A stretch of DNA of 64,000 nucleotides from positions 1 through 64,000 of the forward strand of contig VGZO01000022.1 of assembly GCA_016872555.1 (NCBI GenBank), written 5' to 3'. This document shows positions 43,572-53,400 of the stretch, piece after piece (positions within the stretch are counted from its first letter, which is position 1; each line of letters begins with the position of its first letter). The DNA is from Planctomycetota bacterium (GTDB lineage Bacteria; Planctomycetota; Planctomycetia; Pirellulales; UBA1268). The position numbers and the translations under genes are program-made. The notes beneath the pieces are model-generated. The model saw only the letters and a program-made list of their open reading frames with translations. It was not told the DNA's origin and searched no databases.

Positions 43572-45830
43572 TCAGCGGATCGCCGCGAACGCGGTCTGGA
43601 GGTCGGCGACCCCCGACACGGCGACGATCGCGCCGGCAGCGAGCCCCTCGACGACCGTCACCAGCCGGTCGTCGCCACGGCCGAGCACGACCGGCTGGCG
43701 GCGGAACGAGCCGTCCCCCTCGCGCACGAACAGGTAGGCCTGGGTGCCCTCCCGCGCCACCGCCGACCGCTGCACGGCAAGCGCGGGGGGGAAGCTCGCC
43801 AGCGGCACGGAGACCCGGGCGAGCATGTCGTGCTGGAGGATCTCGGCTGGCGACGTCTCCAGCTCGACCCACACCGGCAGCGTCCGGTCGCGGGAATCGA
43901 TGACGGTGCCGCGGCGGACGATCGCACCGGTGAACGCCCTGCCGGGGAGAGCGACGAAGCGGACGCGGACGGCTCCGCCCGCGGCACCGGCCACGAACCG
44001 GCCGACCTCGCGCTCGGTGAGGTGGCCGCGGACCCAGGCATGGTGCGGGTCGTGGATCTCCGCCAGCGGCACGTCGGGCTCGATCACCTGGCCGAGGATC
44101 GCCGACAGCGCCACGATCCGCCCCGCGGCCGGAGCCCGGACGGCGATCACCGGGACCACGGCACCGTGCGCTGCCACCTGCTCCACCTCGGCGGCCGAGA
44201 GCCCGACGCCACGGAGCGACCGACCGAGCGCCTCGGCCTGCTCGGCCAGCGACAGCGCCGCGGTCTGCGCTTCCCAGACCCGCTTGCGCGGCACGCTCTC
44301 GGCTGCGTCGAGCTCGGCGAGCCGCGCGAGCGTCTCGTTCGCGAGCCGGCGCTGCGCGGATGCCTGGATGAGCCGCAGCTGGAGATCGAGCGCCGCGAGG
44401 CTCGCGACCTCGGCGACGACGTCTCCGGCGGCGACCTCCTGCCCGAGGCGGCCCACGAGGCGCGTGATCCGTCCCTCGATCGGTGCGGCCGCGACCGTCC
44501 GCGCTCCGGGGAGCACGTCGACGAGGCCGTCGAACTCGAGGACGTCGTCGACCGACCGCAGCTCGGCAGCCTCGGTCTGCAACCCGATCGATGCTTCCGC
44601 CTCCGGGCTGAGCCGCAGCGCGCCGGCGACGAAGAAGCTGCCGAGCTGGTGGCTTCCCCTGGTGACGACCCGATCGCCGGGAAACACGGCCCCGTCGGCG
44701 AGCGTCGCCAGGCCGTCGGCGCTGCCTTCGACGACGACGGGCTGGCGGCGGTATTCGTAGCCGCGCTCGGTCGCCGCCTCCTCGACGAACACGGAGCGCT
44801 CCGCGCCCGAGGTGACGATCGCCCCGACGGGGACGGCGGTCCGGGCGCGGCCCGCCGCGGTCGCGATCGCGACGCGGCCGGTCATCCCCGGCAGGAAGCG
44901 CGGCGGACGCCCGGCCGGGTTGGCGACCGTCGCCCACGCGGTGCCGAGCTTGGTCGTCGGGTCGAGCCTCATGCCGAGGGCATCGATCGCGGTCGTGACC
45001 TGCTTGTCGGGCCAGGCGGGAACGGCGAGTTCGACCGGCTGCCCGACCGCGACGGTGGCGACGTCCCGTTCGAGCACCTGGATCTCGGCCTGGACCTCGG
45101 CCAGGTCGATGACCTCGAACAGGTGCTCCGTGCCCTGGACGACGTCGCCGACGGTGGTGTCGACGTGGACCACCGTGCCGGCGATCGGGCTGGCGATCGC
45201 CACCGTCGCGGTCAGTGGCCGATCGGCGTCAGCCAGCAGCCGGGCGATCACCCCCTCGGCGATCCCCAGGCTGCGGAGTTTGGCCACGGCGACGTCGACG
45301 GCTCCCTGGGTCTGCTCGAGCCTCGCGCGGGCCTCGGAGCGGTCGCGCAGTGCCGCCGCCTGGGCCGCGGCGAGGGTCTCCATCCGCGCGAAGGTCCGCG
45401 CCGCGAGCTCGTGCTCGGCACGGGCGGTGAGCAATTCCACCTGGATCGTCTCTAGCGCCAGGCTGTCGACGGTGGCCAGCGGCTGCCCGGCGGCGACGAC
45501 GTCCCCGGGGCGGACGTGGATCGCCGCCACCCGCCCGGCGATCCCCGGCGCGGCGTAGGCATGACGATTCCAGGCCGCGACGAGACGCGCCGTCGCCGTC
45601 AGCCGCGTCGCGGGCGCGTGGGTCGTGACGTCGGCCGTCTCGACCGCCAGCGCCCGGTGGGCGGCCGCGCTCAAAGCCAGCGTGCCGTGACGCGCGTCGA
45701 CGACGACCCCTTTGGTGGGCAGTGCCTCGTGGCCCTCGTGGGCCGACGTGCCCGCGGCAGCCGTGGCGATCAACGCCGCGGCCAGCCCGAGCGCGGGATG
45801 GATCCGCCCCGCCCGCTCAGCGCTTGACAT
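43572..45830 (-). CDS. RND periplasmic adaptor with two fused adaptor modules
   Basis: A 752-residue exported protein, about twice a normal CusB/CzcB. A His-containing start after the signal peptide (SAHEGHEALPTKG, 29-41) suggests metal contact. Two complete adaptor modules follow. Module one has lipoyl halves GRVAAIHVRPGDVVAAGQ and ASPIAGTVVHVDTTVGDVV around a coiled hairpin; module two has APIEGRITRLVGRLGQEV and APAAGRIVALSAILGQVI. Each ends with a beta-barrel-type domain. Overlaps the YHS protein gene by 14 bases and precedes the pump. Confidence 0.82.
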   Translation of the reverse strand: MSSAERAGRIHPALGLAAALIATAAAGTSAHEGHEALPTKGVVVDARHGTLALSAAAHRALAVETADVTTHAPATRLTATARLVAAWNRHAYAAPGIAGRVAAIHVRPGDVVAAGQPLATVDSLALETIQVELLTARAEHELAARTFARMETLAAAQAAALRDRSEARARLEQTQGAVDVAVAKLRSLGIAEGVIARLLADADRPLTATVAIASPIAGTVVHVDTTVGDVVQGTEHLFEVIDLAEVQAEIQVLERDVATVAVGQPVELAVPAWPDKQVTTAIDALGMRLDPTTKLGTAWATVANPAGRPPRFLPGMTGRVAIATAAGRARTAVPVGAIVTSGAERSVFVEEAATERGYEYRRQPVVVEGSADGLATLADGAVFPGDRVVTRGSHQLGSFFVAGALRLSPEAEASIGLQTEAAELRSVDDVLEFDGLVDVLPGARTVAAAPIEGRITRLVGRLGQEVAAGDVVAEVASLAALDLQLRLIQASAQRRLANETLARLAELDAAESVPRKRVWEAQTAALSLAEQAEALGRSLRGVGLSAAEVEQVAAHGAVVPVIAVRAPAAGRIVALSAILGQVIEPDVPLAEIHDPHHAWVRGHLTEREVGRFVAGAAGGAVRVRFVALPGRAFTGAIVRRGTVIDSRDRTLPVWVELETSPAEILQHDMLARVSVPLASFPPALAVQRSAVAREGTQAYLFVREGDGSFRRQPVVLGRGDDRLVTVVEGLAAGAIVAVSGVADLQTAFAAIR

Positions 45831-46620
45831 ACTCGCCCGGCTCCTTGATCGCGTCGGGCGTCTCCTTGGCCATCCGCACGAACTCCTCGACGCACGGTGG
45901 GCAACAGAACTGGTACGTCTGGCCGCCGATGATCCAGGTGCAGGCGGGGCTGGCCTTGGTCTCGGAGATCGGGCAGAGCGTGTCGCCGGCGACCGGGTTG
46001 ACGTCGTGCTTGGCGCGGAATCCCTTGAACTTCTGCTGTGCCGTGACCCGACCGTTGGCGGTGATGTCGGCCGCCGTGTACCGGCCGCCCGGCGTGAGAA
46101 ACAGCTTCGCGGCATCGTCGTCGGCGAGTGCTGCCGGCATCGCGACCGGCGGCGGCGGTGCCGACGTGAATCCGACCCGGAATCGTGCCCCCTCGATCCG
46201 CAGGTTCGGGATCGTGACCTCGACGGGCCCGGCGCGGAGCGCTTCGGGAAGCGTCCCCTTGAAGCGCGACGTCTGACCTTCGGCATCCCCCTCCTGCGGT
46301 TCGGAGACGATCGGCAGCGCCACCGCCTCGCGGCCGCCCACGGGCTTGGCATAGGCGGTGAGCGTCTGTCGCTGCGTCTCCTGGACGCGCGTCTCGTCGG
46401 AGCCGAGCAGGTAGATGCGGAGGATGCCCCCGGCTTCGAAGACCGGCTCGACGTGGTAACTGTCGCGTCCCAGCGCGACGATCAAGCCGCCATGCGCGCC
46501 GACGCCGTGCTCGTGGTCGTCGGGTTCGGCGGCGAGGGCGGCGATCGCCACGACCGCGGCCAGCGGGCGGAGGCAGCAGGCGCGGGTCACGCGCGACCGA
46601 CCGGGACTGAACCATTCCAT
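45817..46620 (-). CDS. Exported YHS-like metal-binding protein
   Basis: A 267-residue protein with a signal peptide (about 10-32) and an early His-rich stretch (DDHEHGVGAHGG). Near the C-terminus it has a YHS-like metal site: CPISETKASPACTW then FCCPPCVEEF. YHS domains bind copper or other heavy metals in transporters and chaperones. GAGGAG lies six bases before the ATG. Its place ahead of the adaptor and pump suggests it delivers metal to the efflux system. Confidence 0.75.
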   Translation of the reverse strand: MEWFSPGRSRVTRACCLRPLAAVVAIAALAAEPDDHEHGVGAHGGLIVALGRDSYHVEPVFEAGGILRIYLLGSDETRVQETQRQTLTAYAKPVGGREAVALPIVSEPQEGDAEGQTSRFKGTLPEALRAGPVEVTIPNLRIEGARFRVGFTSAPPPPVAMPAALADDDAAKLFLTPGGRYTAADITANGRVTAQQKFKGFRAKHDVNPVAGDTLCPISETKASPACTWIIGGQTYQFCCPPCVEEFVRMAKETPDAIKEPGEYVKR

Positions 46621-46753
46621 GGCACTCTCCTCGTGTACGGGACGGGATCGGACAGACGCGCGGACACCCCGCGCGGGAAAAGCGGCCGCACCGAGGCAGA
46701 CCGCCGGAATGCCGGATCGGGGAAGCCGCACCGAGGGTGCGGTCACGCTCCGC

Positions 46754-47182
46754 TCAACAGCGCAGCACGCACAGCGCGCGCAGCAGCGCCCGGCCGGCGA
46801 GCGCTGCATCTCCGCCACGGGCCCGGCAACGGCCGACGGCCGGAACAGGCTGCCGGGCCCACGGCATCGGCACGTCGGCAAAGAAAAGGAGGTGATCCCC
46901 CGACGGAATCGCCGGGCAGACCGGATCGGCGATCGACCACCCGAAGTCGGCGGCGGCGATCCGAGGCTTGCTGCGGCAGGGACACGAGCCGCGGCCGCCT
47001 GCTCCGTCGGGGCACGACGGCTGCTCGGTCGGCGCTGCCGGACAGCAGCAGCAGGACTCTGCCGGCGCGGTCTGCCGCGCGATCGACGGCGTGAGCGCCT
47101 CGAGTGAACAGCAGCACCACTGCGGACCGGCGATCACGGCGACGGCCGTCACAAGCGCGATGATCGTCCGGCCGGTATGCAC
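46754..47182 (-). CDS. Small cysteine-rich exported protein
   Basis: A 142-residue protein with clusters CCC, CCCC, CPDG and CPC in the first half, after a signal-like segment (TIIALVTAVAVIAGPQW). I chose the GTG at 47182 because GAGGAG lies five bases upstream; an in-frame ATG at 47212 lacks such a site. First gene of the metal efflux run, 133 bases before the YHS gene. Metal binding or sensing is inferred from cysteine content; no family recognised. Confidence 0.6.
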   Translation of the reverse strand: MHTGRTIIALVTAVAVIAGPQWCCCSLEALTPSIARQTAPAESCCCCPAAPTEQPSCPDGAGGRGSCPCRSKPRIAAADFGWSIADPVCPAIPSGDHLLFFADVPMPWARQPVPAVGRCRARGGDAALAGRALLRALCVLRC

Positions 47183-47441
47183 GCCAACTCCTCGATGACC
47201 AACGGTATCCATCGCTCCGCCGGCCGGCAAGGCGAGCCGGCGGTCTGCACCGCCCATCGACCGCAGCCGGCAGGAAATCGCCGATTCCGGTCACCGCTGG
47301 CTGGTGTCCCCCGCCCGCGGGTGACCGTTCCGATCGCAGCTCGGACCCGTCTCCCGGAATTAGGATGGATCCGCCACTGCCCGTCGCCGAGGGCCCACGA
47401 CGGCCTCCGGCGGCACGGTCGCACCCTTTCGCGAGGACCCC

Positions 47442-50400
47442 ATGTCGCCATCGTCGTTTCCACGTTCCTCGACACCTCCCTCGCGCCCGGGGATCGCCGC
47501 ACTGGCCGCGGCCCTCGTCCTCCCCGGCACGCTCGGCGCGGCCGCCGAGATCGGCTTCGTCGAGACGTTCGCCCTCGCCGACGACCGCGCCGCCGCCCTC
47601 GAGCAACTCGTTCCCGGCACCGAGGAGTTTTATTTCTTCCGCTGTCTCCATCTCCTCGCCACCGAGCGGTTCGCCGAGGTCGAGCCGCTCCTTGCCGAGT
47701 GGATCAAGACGCATGGCGAGACGCCCGGAGTCGACGAGATCCGCGCCCGGAAGGCGCTGCTTTCGTTCGCAGCCGACCCGCCGGCGACGGCCGACTTTCT
47801 CGTCGCCTCGCTCGGGCTGTCGTTCGACCATGAGCGCGTCGTGCCCGGTGCCGAGCCGCAACTGCCCACGGCACTCGCCCCCGAGCAGGTGTCGGCCGAC
47901 GCCTGGGCCCGCCGGGCCAGCGACAGCGCCCCCGGCACGCTCGACGGCTGGAAGGACCCCGCCCTGCGCCGGATCGCCGCCGGGATGGAACCGGCGGCGC
48001 CGCTCGACCGGATCCGGCGCCGGCAGCTCCTGTCGCGCCTCGCGCGCCCCGACATCCCCGACCTCGTGCGGCTCGTTGCCGACGATCTCCGCGAGCCCGA
48101 CTCGGGCGGCTTCGGATCGCTGCCGATCCACCGCGCCCTGACGCGGCCCCAGCTCGAGGAGGTGGTCCGGTCGCTGCCCGGCCTCCGCGACGACGCCACG
48201 GTCGTCACGGCGATGCTCCTCTGCCTCCAGCCCTCGCCCGACGAAGACCATCCCGGCGACGATGCCACCCGCCGCGCCGCCCTCGAGCGCCTCGAGCCGT
48301 TCGTCCGGTCGCTCGGCGCGGCACACAACAGCCTCAAGGCGATCGTCCTCCACGAGCGCCTCGTCCTCGACCGCAAGCAAGGCCGGCTCGACGCGCAGGT
48401 GTTCCGCGACTACCTCGCGCTGCCGCGGCATCTGCCCTACGTGTCGCCCGAGCTGCTCGCGACCGACGCGGCGCGGGGCTTCCCCTGCAATCTCGGCCAG
48501 CCCTGTGCCGGTTGCCCGTTTCCGCCGGTCGGCGACGACGAGGCACTGGTCCGCGACCTGCTCGGCCGATTCCTCGTCGACGCCCCCGACACGCGCGCCT
48601 GGGAGCCGTTTTTCGAGAAGGGCTGGCTCGACCGGGTGTTTGCCGAGACGAAGCTCCTCGCCGGCCTGGGCAATGCCGAGCAGCATGCCGCCGTCCTCGG
48701 TCCGGCGGCGTTCCGGGCGCTCCGTGATCGGGTCGACATCGACCTGCTGCCGTCCAATCCGACGCGCGTCGCGGTCGACGATCCGGTGGCCCTCGACGTG
48801 GCGCTCAAGAACGTCCCCGAGCTGGCCGTGCGGATCTTCGCGATCGACACGCTCGGCCACTACCGCGGCACCCTCACAGAGGTCGATACCGACATCCCCC
48901 TCGACGGCCTGACGCCGACGGCCGAATTCACCGTTCGCGTCGACGAGCCGGCGCTGCGCCGCACGGTGAAGCGCGTGCCCCTGCCGCAGCTCGCCGGCCC
49001 CGGCGTGTGGGTCGTCGACTTCGTCGGCAACGGCCGGTCGAGCCGGGCGCTCGTCCGCAAGGGGTGGCTCCGCGCCCTGGTCGAGGATACCGCGGCCGGG
49101 CAGCGGTTCACCGTCCTCGACGACGCGGGGCGGAAGGTGACCGGCGCCCGGCTGTGGTTCGAGGGGCGCGAGCAGCAGGCCGACGGCGACGGCACGATCC
49201 TCGTACCGCCGAGCACGGCGCCGGCGCGGAAGCCGATCGTGGTCACCGGCCCGATCACGCTCGCCGACGGCACGACCGCGACGGTGTCCACGCTCGATGC
49301 CTTCGTCCATCGCGCCGAGTCGCTCGAGCTGACAGCCGCGATCCACGTCGATCGCGAGAGCCTGCGCACGCGCCGCAGCGCCGAGGTGATCGTGCGGCCG
49401 GCACTGCTCCTCGAGCGGCGGCCGGTGTCGCTGGCGGCGATCGAGGAACCGCGGCTGACGATCCGCTCGGTCGACTCCGACGGCGTCCCGGCCGTGCGCG
49501 AGGTGGCGCCGTTCCCGCTGTTCGAGGACCGCGACAGTGTCCACGAGTTTCTCGTCCCGCCGCGGCTGGCCGAGGTGACGTTCACGCTCTCGGGGAAGGT
49601 GCGGCGGATCACGGCCGGCGACGCGCCGCTCGACGTGTCGGCGAGCCGGTCGCTGGCAGTCAACCAGATCGACCGCACCGACAAGGTCGAGAACCTGTTT
49701 CTCGTCCGTTCCGGCGAGCGGTTTTTGGTCGAAGTCCGCGGGCGTGGCGGCGAGCCCCGCGGCTCGCAACCGGTGGTCGTCACGCTCGAACACCGCGATG
49801 TCCGGCAAACGGCGACGTTCTCCTTGAAGACCGACGCCGCGGGGGCGATCGACCTGGGGCCGCTCGACGGGATCGAGGTGGTGACCGTCACCGGCCCCGA
49901 GGGGGTGTCGCACGCCTGGCCGCTGCGCCCCGACCGGGTGACCCGGCCACAGGTGGTCCATGGGCGCGTCGGGGCGCCGGTCCGCGTGTCCTGGCTCCCG
50001 GCGGCGGTCCACCGCACCGGCCGCGCGGCAGGGGCCCCCACGCCGGCCGACGTGGCGCTGTTCGAGCTCCGCGGCGGGGCCTATGCCGTCGACCGGTTCG
50101 CGCATCTGGCCGTCGAGCAGGGGAATCTCGTCCTCCGCGATCTGCCCGCCGGCGACTACGAGCTGTTTTTTCCCGGCGAGGGAGCAAGGGTCGAGGTCCG
50201 GATCACCGACGGCGCGCCGGTCGACGGGTTCTTCGTCGGCCGCGTCCGCCAGCTCGAGGCACCGCGGCTGTCGCCGACGGCGATCGAGTCGGTGACCGTC
50301 GAGGGGGACGGGGAGGGGCAGGAGGTGGTCATCCGCCTGGGCGATCCCAACCCGTTCACGCGCGTGCACCTGTTGGCCACGCGGATGGCTCCCGACTTCG

Positions 50401-53400
50401 ACCCGTTCGCGGCGCTCGCGACCGTTCGCGCGGCCGAGCCATGGGCGTTTGCCCGGCGCGGGTTCTCGAACGCGTATGTCAGCGGCCGCAACCTCGGCGA
50501 CGAGATCGCCTACGTTCTCCGCCGCCGCGCCGAACCGCCGTTTGCCGGCACGATGCTCGACCGGCCCAGCGTGCTCCTCCATCCGTGGGCGGTGGAAGAC
50601 ACCACCACCGTCCGTCAGGAGGCCGCCGCCGGCGACGACTTCGCCGCCGTGGCCGACGCCCCGATGAGCATGGCCAAGGTCGCCGCGCCGGGGCCCGTCG
50701 CGGGGGGCGGCATCCCGACGAGCTTCGCCGATCTCGACTTCCTCGCCGACGATCCACCGGTGGTCCCCAATCTCGTCCCCGCCGCCGACGGCACGATTCG
50801 CGTCCGCCGCGCCGATCTCGCCGGCCACCAGGACGTGACGGTGGTCGTCGTCGATCCGGCTCTCACGCTCGCCCGCTCCGTCGCCCTGCCGGCCCGCGCC
50901 CCGCGGATCGTCGAGACGCGCTTCCGCGGTGGGCTCGACCCGGCGCGGCATTTCGTCCAGCGGCAGACGATCACGCTCGTCGGACCGGCCGACGGTCCGA
51001 TCGTGATCGAAGACGCCACGTCGGGGCGGTTCGAGGCCTACGACAGCCTCGGCCGGGTGTTCGGCCTCGCCACCGCCGTGTCGGGCGATCGTGGCCTGGC
51101 GGCGTTCGCGTTCCTGCTCCGTTGGCCGTCGCTCGACGACGCCGAGAAGCGCCGCCTCGCCTCGGAGCATGCCTGCCACGAGTTGCACTTCTTCCTCTGG
51201 CACAAGGACCGGCCGTTCTTCGATGCGGTCGTCGCGCCGGGGCTGCGGACGAAGAAGGACCGCACGTTCCTCGACCGGTGGCTCCTCGGCGACGACCTGT
51301 CTCCCTGGCTCGAGCCGTGGCGCTACGCCCGGCTCAACGTGGCCGAGCGCGCCCTCCTCGCCCGGCGCGTCGCCGCCGAGCAGCCGCGGACGCGCCGGCA
51401 CCTCGCCGATCTCCTCGCCGTCCTCCCCCCGGACACGGAGCGGCGGCAGATGCTGTTCGACGCGGCGGTGTCGGCAGACGCGCTCGGGACAGAGGACCGG
51501 TTCGGCCGCGCCGACGCCGACAACGCCCTGCCGGCCGATGCCGAATTCGGATTTCGCGCGGGAGGAGGCGGCATGGGGGGAATGGGCGGCGGGCTTGGCG
51601 GAAGTGCCGCTGGCACGCGCGGCGGCGCACTGGGGAGCCCGCCGCCGGCCGCAGCGGCCCCCGAATCGCTGTCTGTCGAGGGACGAACCGCCACCGATAA
51701 AAACCCGATGCTCGGCCGCGACATGGCGCGGCGCGACGAAGCCCGCGGCAGCCTCCGCGGGCGATCGAAGCGGAAGCTCCAGGAAGGGGAATCGATCGAT
51801 CGATTCGGCGCCGATCCCGCCGCTCTCGACGACGCGGCCGGCAAGCCTGTCGAGTTCTTCGCCCGGCAGGAACGGTTGGCCGAGGCGCTGTATCGCCTCC
51901 TCGACCCGACGCGCGAGCATGCCGAAAACAACTACCACCACCTGCGGATCGCGGCCCAGGATGCCTCCCTCATCGGCCCGAGCCGGTTCTGGCTCGACTA
52001 CGCCGCGCACGATCCCGCCACGCCGTTTCGATCGGTCCACCTTGGCGAGGCGTCGCGGAGCTTCGCCGAAACCCTCCTGGCGCTGGCGGTCCTCGACCTG
52101 CCGTACGAGTCGCCCGAGCACCGGACGAGCTTCGCCGACGGGAAGATGACGATCGAGCCGGCCGGGCCGATCGTCGCCTTTCACGAACGGACGACCGCGG
52201 TCGATCCCCCGGCGGCGCCGTCGAGCATCCTCGTCGGCCAAAACGTGCTGCGCCAGTCGGAGCGCGAGGAGATCGTCGATGGCGAGCCGCGCGAGCGGTT
52301 CGTGACCGGCGAGTTCCTCACTCACGTCGTCTACACCAGCCGCGTCGTCGTCACCAACACCGGCTCGGCGCGGCGCAAGGTGGCGGTGCTCCTCCAGATC
52401 CCGCAGGGTTCGATCCCGGTCCTCGGCAGCCGCCCGACCCGGACGGCGCAGGTGGTGCTCGAGCCGTATGCGGTCGAGGCGCTCGAGTATTCGTTCGTGT
52501 TTCCCGCCGCCGGTGAATTCGCCCACTACCCGGCCCACGTCTCGGAGGGCGACGCTCTGGTCGCGTTCGTGCCGCCGACGGCGTTCACCGTCGTCGACCG
52601 GCCGGCGCGCCCCGACGACCGCTCGTGGGCCGCCGTGTCGCAGGAGGGGAGCGACGAGCAGGTCCTCGCCTGGCTCGACGCCCACGTCCTCGACGGCGTC
52701 GACCTCGGGATGATCGCCTGGCGGATGAAGGACCGGGGGATGTTCGACCGGGTGACGGCGAAACTCGCTTCCCGGCACGTCTGGGACAGGACGCTGTGGT
52801 CCTACGCCTTCCTCCACCGCGACCCGGCGGCGATGCGCACGTGGCTCGAGCACGAGGACGAATTCGTGGCGCTGCTCGGCGGCCGGATCGAGGGGGGCCT
52901 GATGCCGCTCGATCCGGTCGAACGGCGCACCTACGAGCACCTCGAATACTGGCCCCTGGTCAACGCGCGCCAATTCATGCTCGGCAGCCGGCGGCAGATC
53001 GTCAACGACGCCTTCCACGGGCAGTACCACCGATTCCTCGGCGAGCTGGCCCGGGCCCGGTCGGTGTCGGACGACGATCGGCTGGCGGCGGTCGTCTACC
53101 TGCTCCTGCAAGACCGGGTCGCCGAAGCCACGCGCCACTTCGCGCGGGTGCGCCGCGAGGCGACCGAGACGCCGCTGCACTACGACTACGCCGACGCGAT
53201 CCTCGCCCTCCACGCCGGCGACACCGACCGGGCCCGGGCGATCGCCCTCCGCAACGCCGGCTTCCCGGTGGAGCGCTGGCGGCGGCGCTTCGAGCTCGTC
53301 CTGGCCCACGTCGACGAGGCGGCCGGGCGCGGCGACGCCGCCGTGCTCGACCCGCTCGACCGCGAGCAGCGGCAGGGGCGGCTGGCCGCGGCATCGCCGG

